Below, piece after piece: positions 47,716 through 56,177 of a stretch of DNA of 64,000 nucleotides (its first letter is position 1; every line of letters starts with the position of its first letter). Origin of the DNA: Streptomyces diastatochromogenes. Lineage in GTDB: Bacteria > Actinomycetota > Actinomycetes > Streptomycetales > Streptomycetaceae. Position numbers and translations under genes: made by a program. The stretch covers positions 5,208,001-5,272,000 of the forward strand of contig JAPTYK010000001.1 in the NCBI GenBank assembly GCA_026913215.1, read 5' to 3'. The notes below the pieces were generated by a model that was not told the origin of the DNA, searched no databases, and saw only the letters and a list, made by a program, of their open reading frames with translations.

Positions 47716-48129
47716 ATGCCGTCGAACGACGCACGCATCCTTCTGCACACCGCCGTACCCACCGCAGCCGTCGGCGCCGTCGCCACGGTCATCAGCGGGG
47801 TGGTCGCCGGTGGCAAGGGAGCGATCGGCGCCGTCGTCGGCACCCTGGTGGTGCTCCTCTTCATGGGGATCGGGCAGCTGGTTCTCCAGCGGACGGCGAA
47901 GTCGCTTCCGCACCTCTTCCAGGCCATGGGGCTCATGCTCTACGTGGCCCAGCTGCTGGTGCTCTTCATCTTCCTGGCCCTGTTGAAGAACACGACGCTG
48001 TTCGACTTCAAGGCCTTCGCCTTCACGCTGCTCGCGACGACCGTGGTGTGGGTCGCCGCACAGGCCCGGGCCTACATGAAGGCCAAGATCACGTACATCG
48101 ACCCCGGAAACACGGGGTCGAAGTCGTGA
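47716..48129 (+). CDS. atpI: ATP synthase protein I
   Basis: AtpI is a small membrane protein that helps assemble the c-ring. Four hydrophobic segments are visible (VPTAAVGAVATVISGVVAGG, IGAVVGTLVVLLFMGIGQLV, LMLYVAQLLVLFIFLALL, FAFTLLATTVVWVAAQARAY). I use the ATG at 47716 behind GCGGAGACACC; an in-frame ATG at 47671 lacks an RBS. It leads the nine-gene operon. A 225-base gap before atpB may contain a secondary promoter. Confidence 0.92.
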   Translation: MPSNDARILLHTAVPTAAVGAVATVISGVVAGGKGAIGAVVGTLVVLLFMGIGQLVLQRTAKSLPHLFQAMGLMLYVAQLLVLFIFLALLKNTTLFDFKAFAFTLLATTVVWVAAQARAYMKAKITYIDPGNTGSKS

Positions 48130-48354
48130 AGGGTAGGGCCGGGATAAAGCCGCGTTCGGCTTCCTGCTATCGTCCGGTGCCAACTGCGGCACTGCGGTCG
48201 CGGGCATCCGAAACGGCGCCTGCCCCAGCGAGAGGCTCGACGCCGAACCGCCGCCCCCTTATCCGTAAGACCAGTCCAGTGCCGACCCGCGGCTGCGCGC
48301 CGCGCCGACACAACGAGGTTGCCGTACCTATGCGCCACGCTGAAGGAGCCCGCG

Positions 48355-49164
48355 GTGAGTGCTGACCAGACGCTTGCCTTCGACCCGGATTGCCACATCT
48401 TCTCTGGATGTGGCTTCCCGGCGCCGGGCCTGCACACGTTCATGTACGAGCCCATCGCCACGGTGGCCGGCATCGACATCACCAAGCCGATGCTGCTCGC
48501 CATCCTGGGCTCCATCGTGGTCGTCGGGTTCTTCTGGGCCGCTTTCAACAAGCCCAAGCTGATCCCCGGCAAGATGCAGATGGTCGGCGAGGCCGGTTAC
48601 GACTTCGTGCGCCGCGGCATCGTCTACGAGATCATCGGCAAGAAGGACGGCGAGAAGTACGTCCCCTTCATGGTGTCGCTGTTCTTCTTCGTCTGGATCA
48701 TGAACCTCTGGTCGATCATTCCGCTCGCCCAGTTCCCGGTCACCTCGCTGATCGCCTTCCCGGCCGGTCTCGCGCTGATCGTGTACGTCATGTGGATCTC
48801 GCTCACCTTCAAGAAGCACGGCTTCGTGGGCGGCTGGAAGAACATCGTCGGTTACGACAAGTCCCTCGGTGCCATCCTCCCGATGGTCGTCGTCCTCGAG
48901 TTCTTCTCGAACCTCCTGATCCGGCCCTTCACGCACGCGGTGCGACTGTTCGCGAACATGTTCGCCGGTCACCTGCTGATCGTGATGTTCTCGCTGGCCA
49001 CCTGGTACCTCATGAACGGCCTCGGCTTCGTCTACGCCGGCGCCTCGTTCGTCATGGTCCTCGTGATGACCGCCTTCGAGCTCTTCATCCAGGCCGTCCA
49101 GGCGTACGTCTTCGTCCTCCTGGCCTGCAGCTACGTCCAGGGCGCGCTCTCCGAGCACCACTGA
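48355..49164 (+). CDS. atpB: ATP synthase Fo subunit a
   Basis: Subunit a forms the proton half-channels. The essential arginine is in FSNLLIRPFTHAVRLFANMF, and the C-terminal ELFIQAVQAYVFVLLACSY is typical. The GTG at 48355 has GAAGGAG before it and gives VSADQTLAFDPDCHIF; the open frame extends upstream to 48319 without an RBS. 269 residues, intact. Confidence 0.97.
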   Translation: MSADQTLAFDPDCHIFSGCGFPAPGLHTFMYEPIATVAGIDITKPMLLAILGSIVVVGFFWAAFNKPKLIPGKMQMVGEAGYDFVRRGIVYEIIGKKDGEKYVPFMVSLFFFVWIMNLWSIIPLAQFPVTSLIAFPAGLALIVYVMWISLTFKKHGFVGGWKNIVGYDKSLGAILPMVVVLEFFSNLLIRPFTHAVRLFANMFAGHLLIVMFSLATWYLMNGLGFVYAGASFVMVLVMTAFELFIQAVQAYVFVLLACSYVQGALSEHH

Positions 49165-49255
49165 GCCGTCAAGGCCCCGTAGCTCCACCCCCGAAACCAT
49201 CAGTCGTCCGGTGGCCAACCCCCACCGGGTCATTGAAAGAGAAGGAAGTAACGGC

Positions 49256-49513
49256 ATGTCCGCTGCTCTCGACATGGTCAACCTCGCCGCCGGCGCCAAG
49301 GAGAACGTCGTCGGCAACGTCGCCTCGATCGGTTACGGCCTCGCCGCGATCGGCCCCGGCGTCGGCGTCGGCATCATCTTCGGTAACGGTACGCAGGCGC
49401 TCGCCCGCCAGCCCGAGGCCGCCGGTCTCATCCGTACCAACCAGATCATGGGCTTCGCCTTCTGTGAGGCGCTCGCCCTCATCGGCATCGTCATGGGCTT
49501 CGTCTACCAGTAA
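49256..49513 (+). CDS. atpE: ATP synthase Fo subunit c
   Basis: The c-ring subunit is a two-helix hairpin (VASIGYGLAAIGPGVGVGII and NQIMGFAFCEALALIGIVMG). The polar loop is ARQPEA and the proton-carrying glutamate is in FCEALALIG. The ATG at 49256 follows AAGGAAGTAACGGC. 85 residues; the gene is intact. Confidence 0.97.
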   Translation: MSAALDMVNLAAGAKENVVGNVASIGYGLAAIGPGVGVGIIFGNGTQALARQPEAAGLIRTNQIMGFAFCEALALIGIVMGFVYQ

Positions 49514-49554
49514 GCCGGACCGACTGCCCGATTCTTTTTACGGAAGGCACTGAT

Positions 49555-50100
49555 GTGAACGCTCTGCTTCTTGCGGCGGCGGAGGAGCCTCAGCCTCCTC
49601 TGATCCCGCATCTCGACGAGCTCGTCATCGGCCTGATCGCCTTCGTCATCGTCTTCGGCTTCCTCGCCAAGAAGCTCCTCCCGAACATCAACAAGGTTCT
49701 GGAGCAGCGTCGCGAGGCCATCGAGGGTGGCATCGAGAAGGCCGAGTCGGCCCAGATCGAGGCTCAGAGTGTGCTGGAGCAGTACAAGGCCCAGCTCGCC
49801 GAGGCCCGCCACGAGGCCGCGCGTCTTCGCCAGGAGGCGACGGAGCAGGGCACCGCGATCATCCAGGAGATGAAGGCGGAAGGCCAGCGCCAGCGCGAGG
49901 AGATCATCGCGGCCGGCCACGCGCAGATCGAGGCCGACCGCAAGGCCGCGTCCGCGTCGCTGCGCCAGGACGTGGGCAAGCTCGCCACCGACCTGGCCGG
50001 CAAGCTGGTCGGCGAGTCCCTCGAGGACACCGCCCGCCAGAGCCGCACCATCGACCGCTTCCTCGACGAGCTCGAGGAGAAGGCCGAGGCTGTCCGATGA
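49555..50100 (+). CDS. atpF: ATP synthase Fo subunit b
   Basis: One N-terminal membrane helix (VIGLIAFVIVFGFLAKKLLP) is followed by the long charged coiled coil of the peripheral stalk. The start is GTG at 49555 or ATG two bases earlier in another frame; the GTG keeps the frame, with GGAAGGCACT upstream. 181 residues. The stop overlaps the atpH start (ATGA). Confidence 0.96.
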   Translation: MNALLLAAAEEPQPPLIPHLDELVIGLIAFVIVFGFLAKKLLPNINKVLEQRREAIEGGIEKAESAQIEAQSVLEQYKAQLAEARHEAARLRQEATEQGTAIIQEMKAEGQRQREEIIAAGHAQIEADRKAASASLRQDVGKLATDLAGKLVGESLEDTARQSRTIDRFLDELEEKAEAVR

Positions 50101-50912
50101 ACGGAGCGAGCCGCGAGGCACTGTCCGCCGCCCGTGAGTCCCTCGACGCGCTGACCGACAACACCCCGGTCGACGCGACGAAGCTCGCGGACGAGCTGGC
50201 CGCCGTGACCGTTCTGCTCGACCGCGAGGTGTCGCTGCGCCGGGTCCTGACCGACCCCGCCCAGCCGGGTGAGGCCAAGGCCGAGCTCGCGCAGCGACTC
50301 CTCCGCGGACAGGTGGGCGGCGAGACCGTCGACCTGGTCTCGGGCATGGTCCGCTCCCGCTGGTCGCGCTCGCGCGACCTCGTCGACGCGACCGAGGAGC
50401 TGGCGAACACCGCCGACCTCACCGCGGCGCAGAAGGCGGGCGCCCTCGACGACGTCGAGGACGAGCTGTTCCGGTTCGGCCGGATCGTGTCCTCCAGCAC
50501 CGAGCTCCGCTCGGCGCTGACGGACAAGGCCGCCACGGCCACCGCGAAGGGCACGCTGCTCCGCAGCCTGCTCGGCGGCAAGGCCCACGCGACCACCGAG
50601 CGCCTGGTCGTCCGTCTGGTGACCCAGCCCCGGGGACGTAGCCTGGAAGCGGGACTCGAGTCCCTGTCCAAGCTCGCCGCGGCGCGCCGGGACCGGATGG
50701 TCGCCGTCGTCACCTCGGCGGTGCCGCTGTCGGACCGGCAGAAGCAGCGCCTCGGTGCCGTACTGGCGAAGCTGTACGGCCGCGAGATGCACCTGAACCT
50801 GGACGTGGACCCCGCGGTCCTCGGCGGGATCACGGTGCGCGTCGGCGACGAGGTCATCGACGGTTCCATCGCGGAGCGCCTCGGCGAGGCGACCCGTCGA
50901 CTGGCCGGCTGA
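50097..50912 (+). CDS. atpH: ATP synthase F1 subunit delta
   Basis: Delta links the b-stalk to the top of the alpha3beta3 head. At 271 residues it is the long actinobacterial type with an extra N-terminal helical domain; the conserved end is LNLDVDPAVLGGITVRVGDE. It is translationally coupled to atpF through a four-base overlap. Confidence 0.96.
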   Translation: MNGASREALSAARESLDALTDNTPVDATKLADELAAVTVLLDREVSLRRVLTDPAQPGEAKAELAQRLLRGQVGGETVDLVSGMVRSRWSRSRDLVDATEELANTADLTAAQKAGALDDVEDELFRFGRIVSSSTELRSALTDKAATATAKGTLLRSLLGGKAHATTERLVVRLVTQPRGRSLEAGLESLSKLAAARRDRMVAVVTSAVPLSDRQKQRLGAVLAKLYGREMHLNLDVDPAVLGGITVRVGDEVIDGSIAERLGEATRRLAG

Positions 50913-51000
50913 CGGCCGCGACCACAACAGCACCAAGGCAGCACAGCAACACAGCATCACCAGCGGCCCGGTTGGGCCGTGCAGAGATTGCAGAAGATTC

Positions 51001-51018
51001 CTGGGGGTCGGCCCCCAG
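51001..51018 (+). promoter_or_regulatory. Hairpin between atpH and atpA
   Basis: CTGGGGG and CCCCCAG form a perfect 7-bp stem with a TCGG loop in the middle of the 152-base atpH-atpA gap. Within an operon it may be an RNA processing or stability element and not a terminator. Confidence 0.5.
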
Positions 51019-51064
51019 ACCCCTTAAGAAACTTCGGGCCCAACAAGGAGAGCAGGGAACCCAG

Positions 51065-52663
51065 ATGGCGGAGCTCACGATCCGGCCGGAGGAGATCCGG
51101 GACGCACTGGAGAACTTCGTCCAGTCGTACCAGCCGGACGCGGCCTCGCGCGAGGAGGTCGGCACGGTCAGCCTGGCCGGTGACGGCATCGCGAAGGTGG
51201 AGGGTCTTCCCTCCGCCATGGCGAACGAGCTGCTGAAGTTCGAGGACGGGACCCTCGGTCTCGCGCTGAACCTCGAAGAGCGCGAGATCGGTGCGATCGT
51301 CCTCGGCGAGTTCAGCGGCATCGAGGAGGGTCAGTCGGTGCAGCGCACCGGCGAGGTCCTCTCCGTCGGTGTCGGTGAGGGCTACCTGGGTCGCGTCGTC
51401 GACCCGCTCGGTAACCCGATCGACGGTCTCGGCGAGATCGCGACCGAGGGCCGCCGCGCCCTCGAGCTGCAGGCCCCGGGCGTTATGGCCCGTAAGTCGG
51501 TGCACGAGCCGATGGAGACCGGCTACAAGGCCGTCGACGCCATGACGCCGGTCGGCCGTGGTCAGCGTCAGCTGATCATCGGTGACCGTCAGACCGGCAA
51601 GACCGCTCTGTGCGTCGACACGATCATCAACCAGCGCGACAACTGGCGCTCGGGCGACGTGAACAAGCAGGTCCGCTGCATCTACGTCGCCGTCGGCCAG
51701 AAGGGCTCGACCATCGCGTCCGTTCGCGGCGCCCTGGAAGAGGCCGGCGCGCTCGAGTACACGACGATCGTCGCCGCCCCGGCGTCCGACCCGGCCGGCT
51801 TCAAGTACCTGGCGCCGTACACCGGTTCCGCCATCGGTCAGCACTGGATGTACCAGGGCAAGCACGTCCTGATCGTCTTCGACGACCTGTCGAAGCAGGC
51901 CGACGCCTACCGCGCCGTGTCGCTTCTGCTGCGCCGCCCGCCGGGCCGTGAGGCCTACCCGGGTGACGTCTTCTACCTGCACTCGCGTCTCCTCGAGCGC
52001 TGCGCGAAGCTCTCGGACGAGCTCGGTGCCGGTTCGATGACCGGTCTGCCGATCGTCGAGACGAAGGCGAACGACGTCTCGGCGTTCATCCCGACCAACG
52101 TCATCTCCATCACCGACGGCCAGTGCTTCCTGGAGTCCGACCTGTTCAACGCCGGCCAGCGTCCGGCCCTGAACGTCGGTATCTCGGTCTCCCGTGTCGG
52201 TGGCTCCGCCCAGCACCCCGCCATGAAGCAGATCGCCGGTCGCCTCCGTGTCGACCTGGCCCAGTTCCGTGAGCTGGAGGCCTTCGCGGCCTTCGGTTCC
52301 GACCTGGACTCCGCTTCGAAGGCGCAGCTGGAGCGCGGTCAGCGCATGGTCGAGCTGCTCAAGCAGGCTCAGTACCAGCCGATGCCGACCGAGAACCAGG
52401 TCGTCTCCGTCTGGGCCGGCACCACCGGCAAGATGGACGACGTCCCGGTCGCCGACATCCGTCGCTTCGAGGCCGAGCTCCTGGCGTACCTGCGCCAGAA
52501 CCACTCCGGCCTGATGACCTCCATCCGCGAGGGCAAGAAGATGTCGAACGACACCCTCACGGCCGTCGCCGACGCCATCGCCGAGTTCAAGCAGCAGTTC
52601 GAGACCTCTGACGGCAAGCTGCTCGGCGCGGACGCCCCTGCCGCCGTCAACGTCTCGAAGTGA
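51065..52663 (+). CDS. atpA: ATP synthase F1 subunit alpha
   Basis: Alpha forms the non-catalytic nucleotide sites. The P-loop is GDRQTGKTALC; the family signature PAINVGISVSRVGGSAQ appears here as PALNVGISVSRVGGSAQ. The ATG at 51065 follows AAGGAGAGCAGGGAACCCAG. 532 residues, with a C-terminal Ala-rich extension. Codon use is strongly biased, as expected for a highly expressed gene. Confidence 0.98.
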   Translation: MAELTIRPEEIRDALENFVQSYQPDAASREEVGTVSLAGDGIAKVEGLPSAMANELLKFEDGTLGLALNLEEREIGAIVLGEFSGIEEGQSVQRTGEVLSVGVGEGYLGRVVDPLGNPIDGLGEIATEGRRALELQAPGVMARKSVHEPMETGYKAVDAMTPVGRGQRQLIIGDRQTGKTALCVDTIINQRDNWRSGDVNKQVRCIYVAVGQKGSTIASVRGALEEAGALEYTTIVAAPASDPAGFKYLAPYTGSAIGQHWMYQGKHVLIVFDDLSKQADAYRAVSLLLRRPPGREAYPGDVFYLHSRLLERCAKLSDELGAGSMTGLPIVETKANDVSAFIPTNVISITDGQCFLESDLFNAGQRPALNVGISVSRVGGSAQHPAMKQIAGRLRVDLAQFRELEAFAAFGSDLDSASKAQLERGQRMVELLKQAQYQPMPTENQVVSVWAGTTGKMDDVPVADIRRFEAELLAYLRQNHSGLMTSIREGKKMSNDTLTAVADAIAEFKQQFETSDGKLLGADAPAAVNVSK

Positions 52664-52683
52664 CGACGGAAGGGACCTGACTC

Positions 52684-53601
52684 ATGGGAGCGCAGCTCCG
52701 GGTCTACAAGCGTCGCATCAAATCCGTCACCGCGACGAAGAAGATCACCAAGGCGATGGAGATGATCGCCGCCTCGCGTGTCGTCAAGGCGCAGCGCAAG
52801 GTGCAGGCGTCGACTCCGTACGCGACCGAGCTCACGCGCGCGGTCACTGCGGTGGCCACGGGTGCGAACGACAAGCACCCGCTGACCACCGAGGCGGAGA
52901 ACCCGAGCCGCGCCGCGGTCCTGCTCCTCTCGAGCGACCGCGGTCTGGCCGGTGCCTTCAACTCCAACGCCATCAAGGCGGCGGAGAAGCTCATCGCGAA
53001 GCTGGAGGGCGAGGGCCGCGCGGTCGACATCTATGTCGTCGGCCGCCGTGGTGTCGCGCACTTCAACTTCCGTGAGCGGAAGCTCAGCGACACGTGGACC
53101 GGCTTCACGGACGAGCCCACGTACGCGGACGCCAAGAAGGTCGCGGCACCGCTGATCGAGGCGATCGAGAAGGACACGGCCGAGGGTGGCGTGGACGAGC
53201 TCCACATCATCTACACCGAGTTCGTCTCGATGATGACCCAGACGGCGGTCGAGGCCCGGCTGCTGCCCCTCAGCCTCGACGAGGTGGCGAAGGAGGCCGG
53301 CGAGCCGGACACCCTCCGCCCGCTGTACGACTTCGAGCCGTCGGCGGAGGACGTCCTCGACGCCCTGCTGCCGCGCTACGTCGAGAGCCGGATCTACAAC
53401 GCGCTGCTCCAGTCGGCTGCCTCCAAGCACGCCGCCACGCGCCGCGCGATGAAGTCGGCCACCGACAACGCGGGAGACTTGATCAACAACCTCTCCCGAC
53501 TTGCCAACGCGGCCCGCCAGGCCGAAATCACCCAGGAAATCAGCGAGATCGTCGGTGGCACCGCAGCCCTGGCCGACGCGACCGCGGGGAGTGACAAGTA
53601 A
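52684..53601 (+). CDS. atpG: ATP synthase F1 subunit gamma
   Basis: Gamma is the central rotor shaft. The N-terminal helix (VYKRRIKSVTATKKITKAME) and C-terminal helix (ATDNAGDLINNLSRLANAAR) are conserved. 305 residues. Its TAA shares one base with the atpD ATG. Confidence 0.97.
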   Translation: MGAQLRVYKRRIKSVTATKKITKAMEMIAASRVVKAQRKVQASTPYATELTRAVTAVATGANDKHPLTTEAENPSRAAVLLLSSDRGLAGAFNSNAIKAAEKLIAKLEGEGRAVDIYVVGRRGVAHFNFRERKLSDTWTGFTDEPTYADAKKVAAPLIEAIEKDTAEGGVDELHIIYTEFVSMMTQTAVEARLLPLSLDEVAKEAGEPDTLRPLYDFEPSAEDVLDALLPRYVESRIYNALLQSAASKHAATRRAMKSATDNAGDLINNLSRLANAARQAEITQEISEIVGGTAALADATAGSDK

Positions 53602-55043
53602 TGACGACCACTGTTGAGACGGCCGCCGCCACGGGCCGCGTCGCCCGGGTCATCGGCCCGGTCGTCGACGTGGAGTTCCCCGTCGACGCGATGCCGGAGA
53701 TCTACAACGCCCTGCACGTCCAGGTCGCCGACCCGGCCGAGGAGGGCAAGCTCAAGACGCTGACCCTCGAGGTCGCGCAGCACCTGGGTGACGGCATCGT
53801 CCGCACCATCTCGATGCAGCCCACCGACGGTCTGGTCCGCCAGGCCCCCGTGGTCGACACCGGCGACGGCATCACGGTGCCCGTCGGCGACGTCACCAAG
53901 GGTCGCGTGTTCAACACGCTGGGCCAGATCCTGAACGAGCCCGAGGCCGAGGCCGAGGTCACCGACCGCTGGTCGATCCACCGCAAGGCCCCGGCCTTCG
54001 CGGACCTCGAGTCGAAGACCGAGATGTTCGAGACCGGCCTCAAGGTCGTCGACCTTCTCACCCCGTACGTCAAGGGTGGAAAGATCGGTCTGTTCGGTGG
54101 TGCCGGTGTCGGCAAGACCGTTCTGATCCAGGAAATGATCATGCGTGTGGCCAAGCTGCACGAGGGCGTTTCCGTCTTCGCCGGCGTCGGCGAGCGCACC
54201 CGTGAGGGCAACGACCTCATCGCGGAAATGGAAGAGTCCGGCGTTCTGGACAAGACCGCGCTGGTCTTCGGCCAGATGGACGAGCCCCCGGGCACCCGTC
54301 TCCGCGTCGCCCTCGCCGGTCTGACCATGGCGGAGTACTTCCGCGATGTGCAGAAGCAGGACGTGCTGTTCTTCATCGACAACATCTTCCGCTTCACGCA
54401 GGCCGGTTCCGAGGTCTCGACCCTGCTCGGCCGCATGCCCTCCGCGGTGGGTTACCAGCCGAACCTGGCCGACGAGATGGGTCTCCTCCAGGAGCGCATC
54501 ACCTCGACCCGTGGTCACTCGATCACCTCGATGCAGGCGATCTACGTCCCCGCCGACGACCTCACCGACCCGGCGCCGGCGACCACCTTCGCCCACCTCG
54601 ACGCGACGACGGTTCTCTCCCGTCCGATCTCCGAGAAGGGCATCTACCCGGCCGTGGACCCGCTGGACTCCACGTCCCGGATCCTGGACCCGCGCTACAT
54701 CGCGCAGGACCACTACGACGCCGCCACGCGCGTCAAGGGAATCCTGCAGAAGTACAAGGACCTCCAGGACATCATCGCGATCCTCGGCATCGACGAGCTC
54801 AGCGAGGAAGACAAGCTCGTCGTGCACCGCGCGCGTCGTGTCGAGCGCTTCCTGTCCCAGAACACCCACGCGGCGAAGCAGTTCACCGGCGTGGACGGTT
54901 CGGACGTTCCGCTCGACGAGTCGATCGCCGCGTTCAACGCGATCTGCGACGGTGAGTTCGACCACTTCCCGGAGCAGGCGTTCTTCATGTGCGGTGGCCT
55001 TGAGGACCTCAAGAACAACGCCAAGGAGCTCGGCGTCTCCTGA
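53601..55043 (+). CDS. atpD: ATP synthase F1 subunit beta
   Basis: Beta carries the catalytic sites. P-loop GGAGVGKTVLI, catalytic GERTREGNDL, Walker B DVLFFIDNIFRF and the ALAGLTMAEYF segment are present; the DELSEED loop appears as IDELSEEDKL. 480 residues. It overlaps atpG by one base. Confidence 0.98.
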   Translation: MTTTVETAAATGRVARVIGPVVDVEFPVDAMPEIYNALHVQVADPAEEGKLKTLTLEVAQHLGDGIVRTISMQPTDGLVRQAPVVDTGDGITVPVGDVTKGRVFNTLGQILNEPEAEAEVTDRWSIHRKAPAFADLESKTEMFETGLKVVDLLTPYVKGGKIGLFGGAGVGKTVLIQEMIMRVAKLHEGVSVFAGVGERTREGNDLIAEMEESGVLDKTALVFGQMDEPPGTRLRVALAGLTMAEYFRDVQKQDVLFFIDNIFRFTQAGSEVSTLLGRMPSAVGYQPNLADEMGLLQERITSTRGHSITSMQAIYVPADDLTDPAPATTFAHLDATTVLSRPISEKGIYPAVDPLDSTSRILDPRYIAQDHYDAATRVKGILQKYKDLQDIIAILGIDELSEEDKLVVHRARRVERFLSQNTHAAKQFTGVDGSDVPLDESIAAFNAICDGEFDHFPEQAFFMCGGLEDLKNNAKELGVS

Positions 55044-55058
55044 GCCCCGTGCTCGTCC

Positions 55059-55088
55059 GAGGGGGACGGGATCCGTCCCGTCCCCCTC
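55059..55088 (+). terminator. Hairpin between atpD and atpC
   Basis: A perfect 13-bp stem (GAGGGGGACGGGA and complement) with a TCCG loop starts 15 bases after the atpD stop and 68 bases before atpC. It looks like a partial terminator or a 3'-end stabiliser inside the operon, which would lower epsilon output relative to beta. Confidence 0.6.
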
Positions 55089-55155
55089 TCCACGCCCCCT
55101 AGAATTGACCCCAACACCCGGCACGACCGCCGGGTGGTGACCCGAGGAGCCACCC

Positions 55156-55530
55156 TTGGCTGCTGAGCTGCACGTCGAGCTGGTCGCCGCGGACCGGAGT
55201 GTCTGGTCCGGCGAGGCCACCCTGGTCATCGCGCGTACCACCTCCGGCGACATCGGCGTCATGCCCGGCCACCAGCCGCTGCTCGGTGTGCTGGAGTCGG
55301 GCCCGGTGACCATCCGTACGAGCGAGGGCGCGACCGTCGTCGCCGCCGTCCACGGAGGATTCATCTCGTTCGCCGACGACAAGCTGTCTCTGCTCGCGGA
55401 GATCTGCGAGCTGGCGGACGAGATCGACGCCCAGCGCGCCGAGCGCGCGCTGGAGCGTGCGAAGACGGACTCCGACGCCGCCGCCGAGCGGCGCGCCGAG
55501 GTCCGGCTGCGCGCGGTATCGGTCCGCTAG
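55156..55530 (+). CDS. atpC: ATP synthase F1 subunit epsilon
   Basis: Epsilon binds gamma and inhibits ATP hydrolysis. The beta-sandwich domain is clear (LHVELVAADRSVWSGEATLV, GDIGVMPGHQPLLGVLESG), followed by a C-terminal helical pair. The start is TTG at 55156 behind CGAGGAGCC. 124 residues. It ends the operon. Confidence 0.95.
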   Translation: MAAELHVELVAADRSVWSGEATLVIARTTSGDIGVMPGHQPLLGVLESGPVTIRTSEGATVVAAVHGGFISFADDKLSLLAEICELADEIDAQRAERALERAKTDSDAAAERRAEVRLRAVSVR

Positions 55531-55552
55531 CGGACCGCACCGAGTAGAGTGC

Positions 55553-55602
55553 CCTCAGCCGCGGCACGGTCCGGAATTTTCCGGACCGTGTCGCGGCTGA
55601 GG
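55553..55602. terminator. Terminator of the atp operon
   Basis: A 24-bp inverted repeat with one wobble pair (from CCTCAGCCGCGGCACGGTCC to its complement) with a two-base loop lies 23 bases after atpC. A 16-bp palindrome GGTCCGCTAGCGGACC also spans the atpC stop. Confidence 0.92.
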
Positions 55603-55675
55603 CGATGCAGATGCAGGTTGTATTCGGTTCTGCCGGCGGTGCCGGCTACGGGACGCAGCGAGGAGGTCGGTGAAG

Positions 55676-56122
55676 ATGTTCCTCGCTCTGCTCGTGTGCG
55701 GCCTGGTCGTCGCACTGGTGGTGATCGGGCTCTTCGTCTTCGGCACGCGCCGGAGACTGATCCAGCGCGCCGGCGGCACGTTCGACTGTTCGCTGCGCTG
55801 GGACGTCCCCGACGAGCCGGATCCGACCGGCAAGGGCTGGGTGTACGGCGTCGCCCGCTACAGCGGTGACGAGATCGCCTGGTTCCGTGTCTTCTCGTAC
55901 TCGCCCCGCCCGCGCCGCACCCTGGAGCGCTCGTCCATCGTGGCCCTGGAGCGCCGGATGCCGGAGGGCGAGGAGGAGCTCGCGCTGCTCTCCGACTCCG
56001 TGATCCAGCCCTGTATGTACGAGGGCGTCCGCATGGAGCTCGCGATGAGCGAGGACGCCCGGACGGGTTTCATGGCCTGGCTGGAGGCGGCGCCTCCGGG
56101 ACAGCGGGTCAATGTCGCGTGA
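55676..56122 (+). CDS. DUF2550 membrane protein
   Basis: One N-terminal membrane helix (FLALLVCGLVVALVVIGLFV) precedes a small conserved domain (GTFDCSLRWDV, GVARYSGDEIAWFRVFSYSP, ALLSDSVIQPCMYEGVRMEL). DUF2550 proteins follow atpC in most actinobacteria; function unknown. I prefer the ATG at 55676 because AGGAGG lies nine bases upstream; the GTG at 55670 is too close. 148 residues. Confidence 0.9.
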   Translation: MFLALLVCGLVVALVVIGLFVFGTRRRLIQRAGGTFDCSLRWDVPDEPDPTGKGWVYGVARYSGDEIAWFRVFSYSPRPRRTLERSSIVALERRMPEGEEELALLSDSVIQPCMYEGVRMELAMSEDARTGFMAWLEAAPPGQRVNVA

Positions 56123-56127
56123 GATAT

Positions 56128-56168
56128 GAAGAAGCGGGGGCGGCGTGCTGCGCCGTCCCCGCTTCTTC
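56128..56168. terminator. Bidirectional terminator between DUF2550 and the chitinase
   Basis: GAAGAAGCGGGGGCGGCG pairs over 18 bases with one wobble around a TGCTG loop, between convergent stops at 56122 and 56178. Confidence 0.92.
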
Positions 56169-56177
56169 GTTCGCGTG

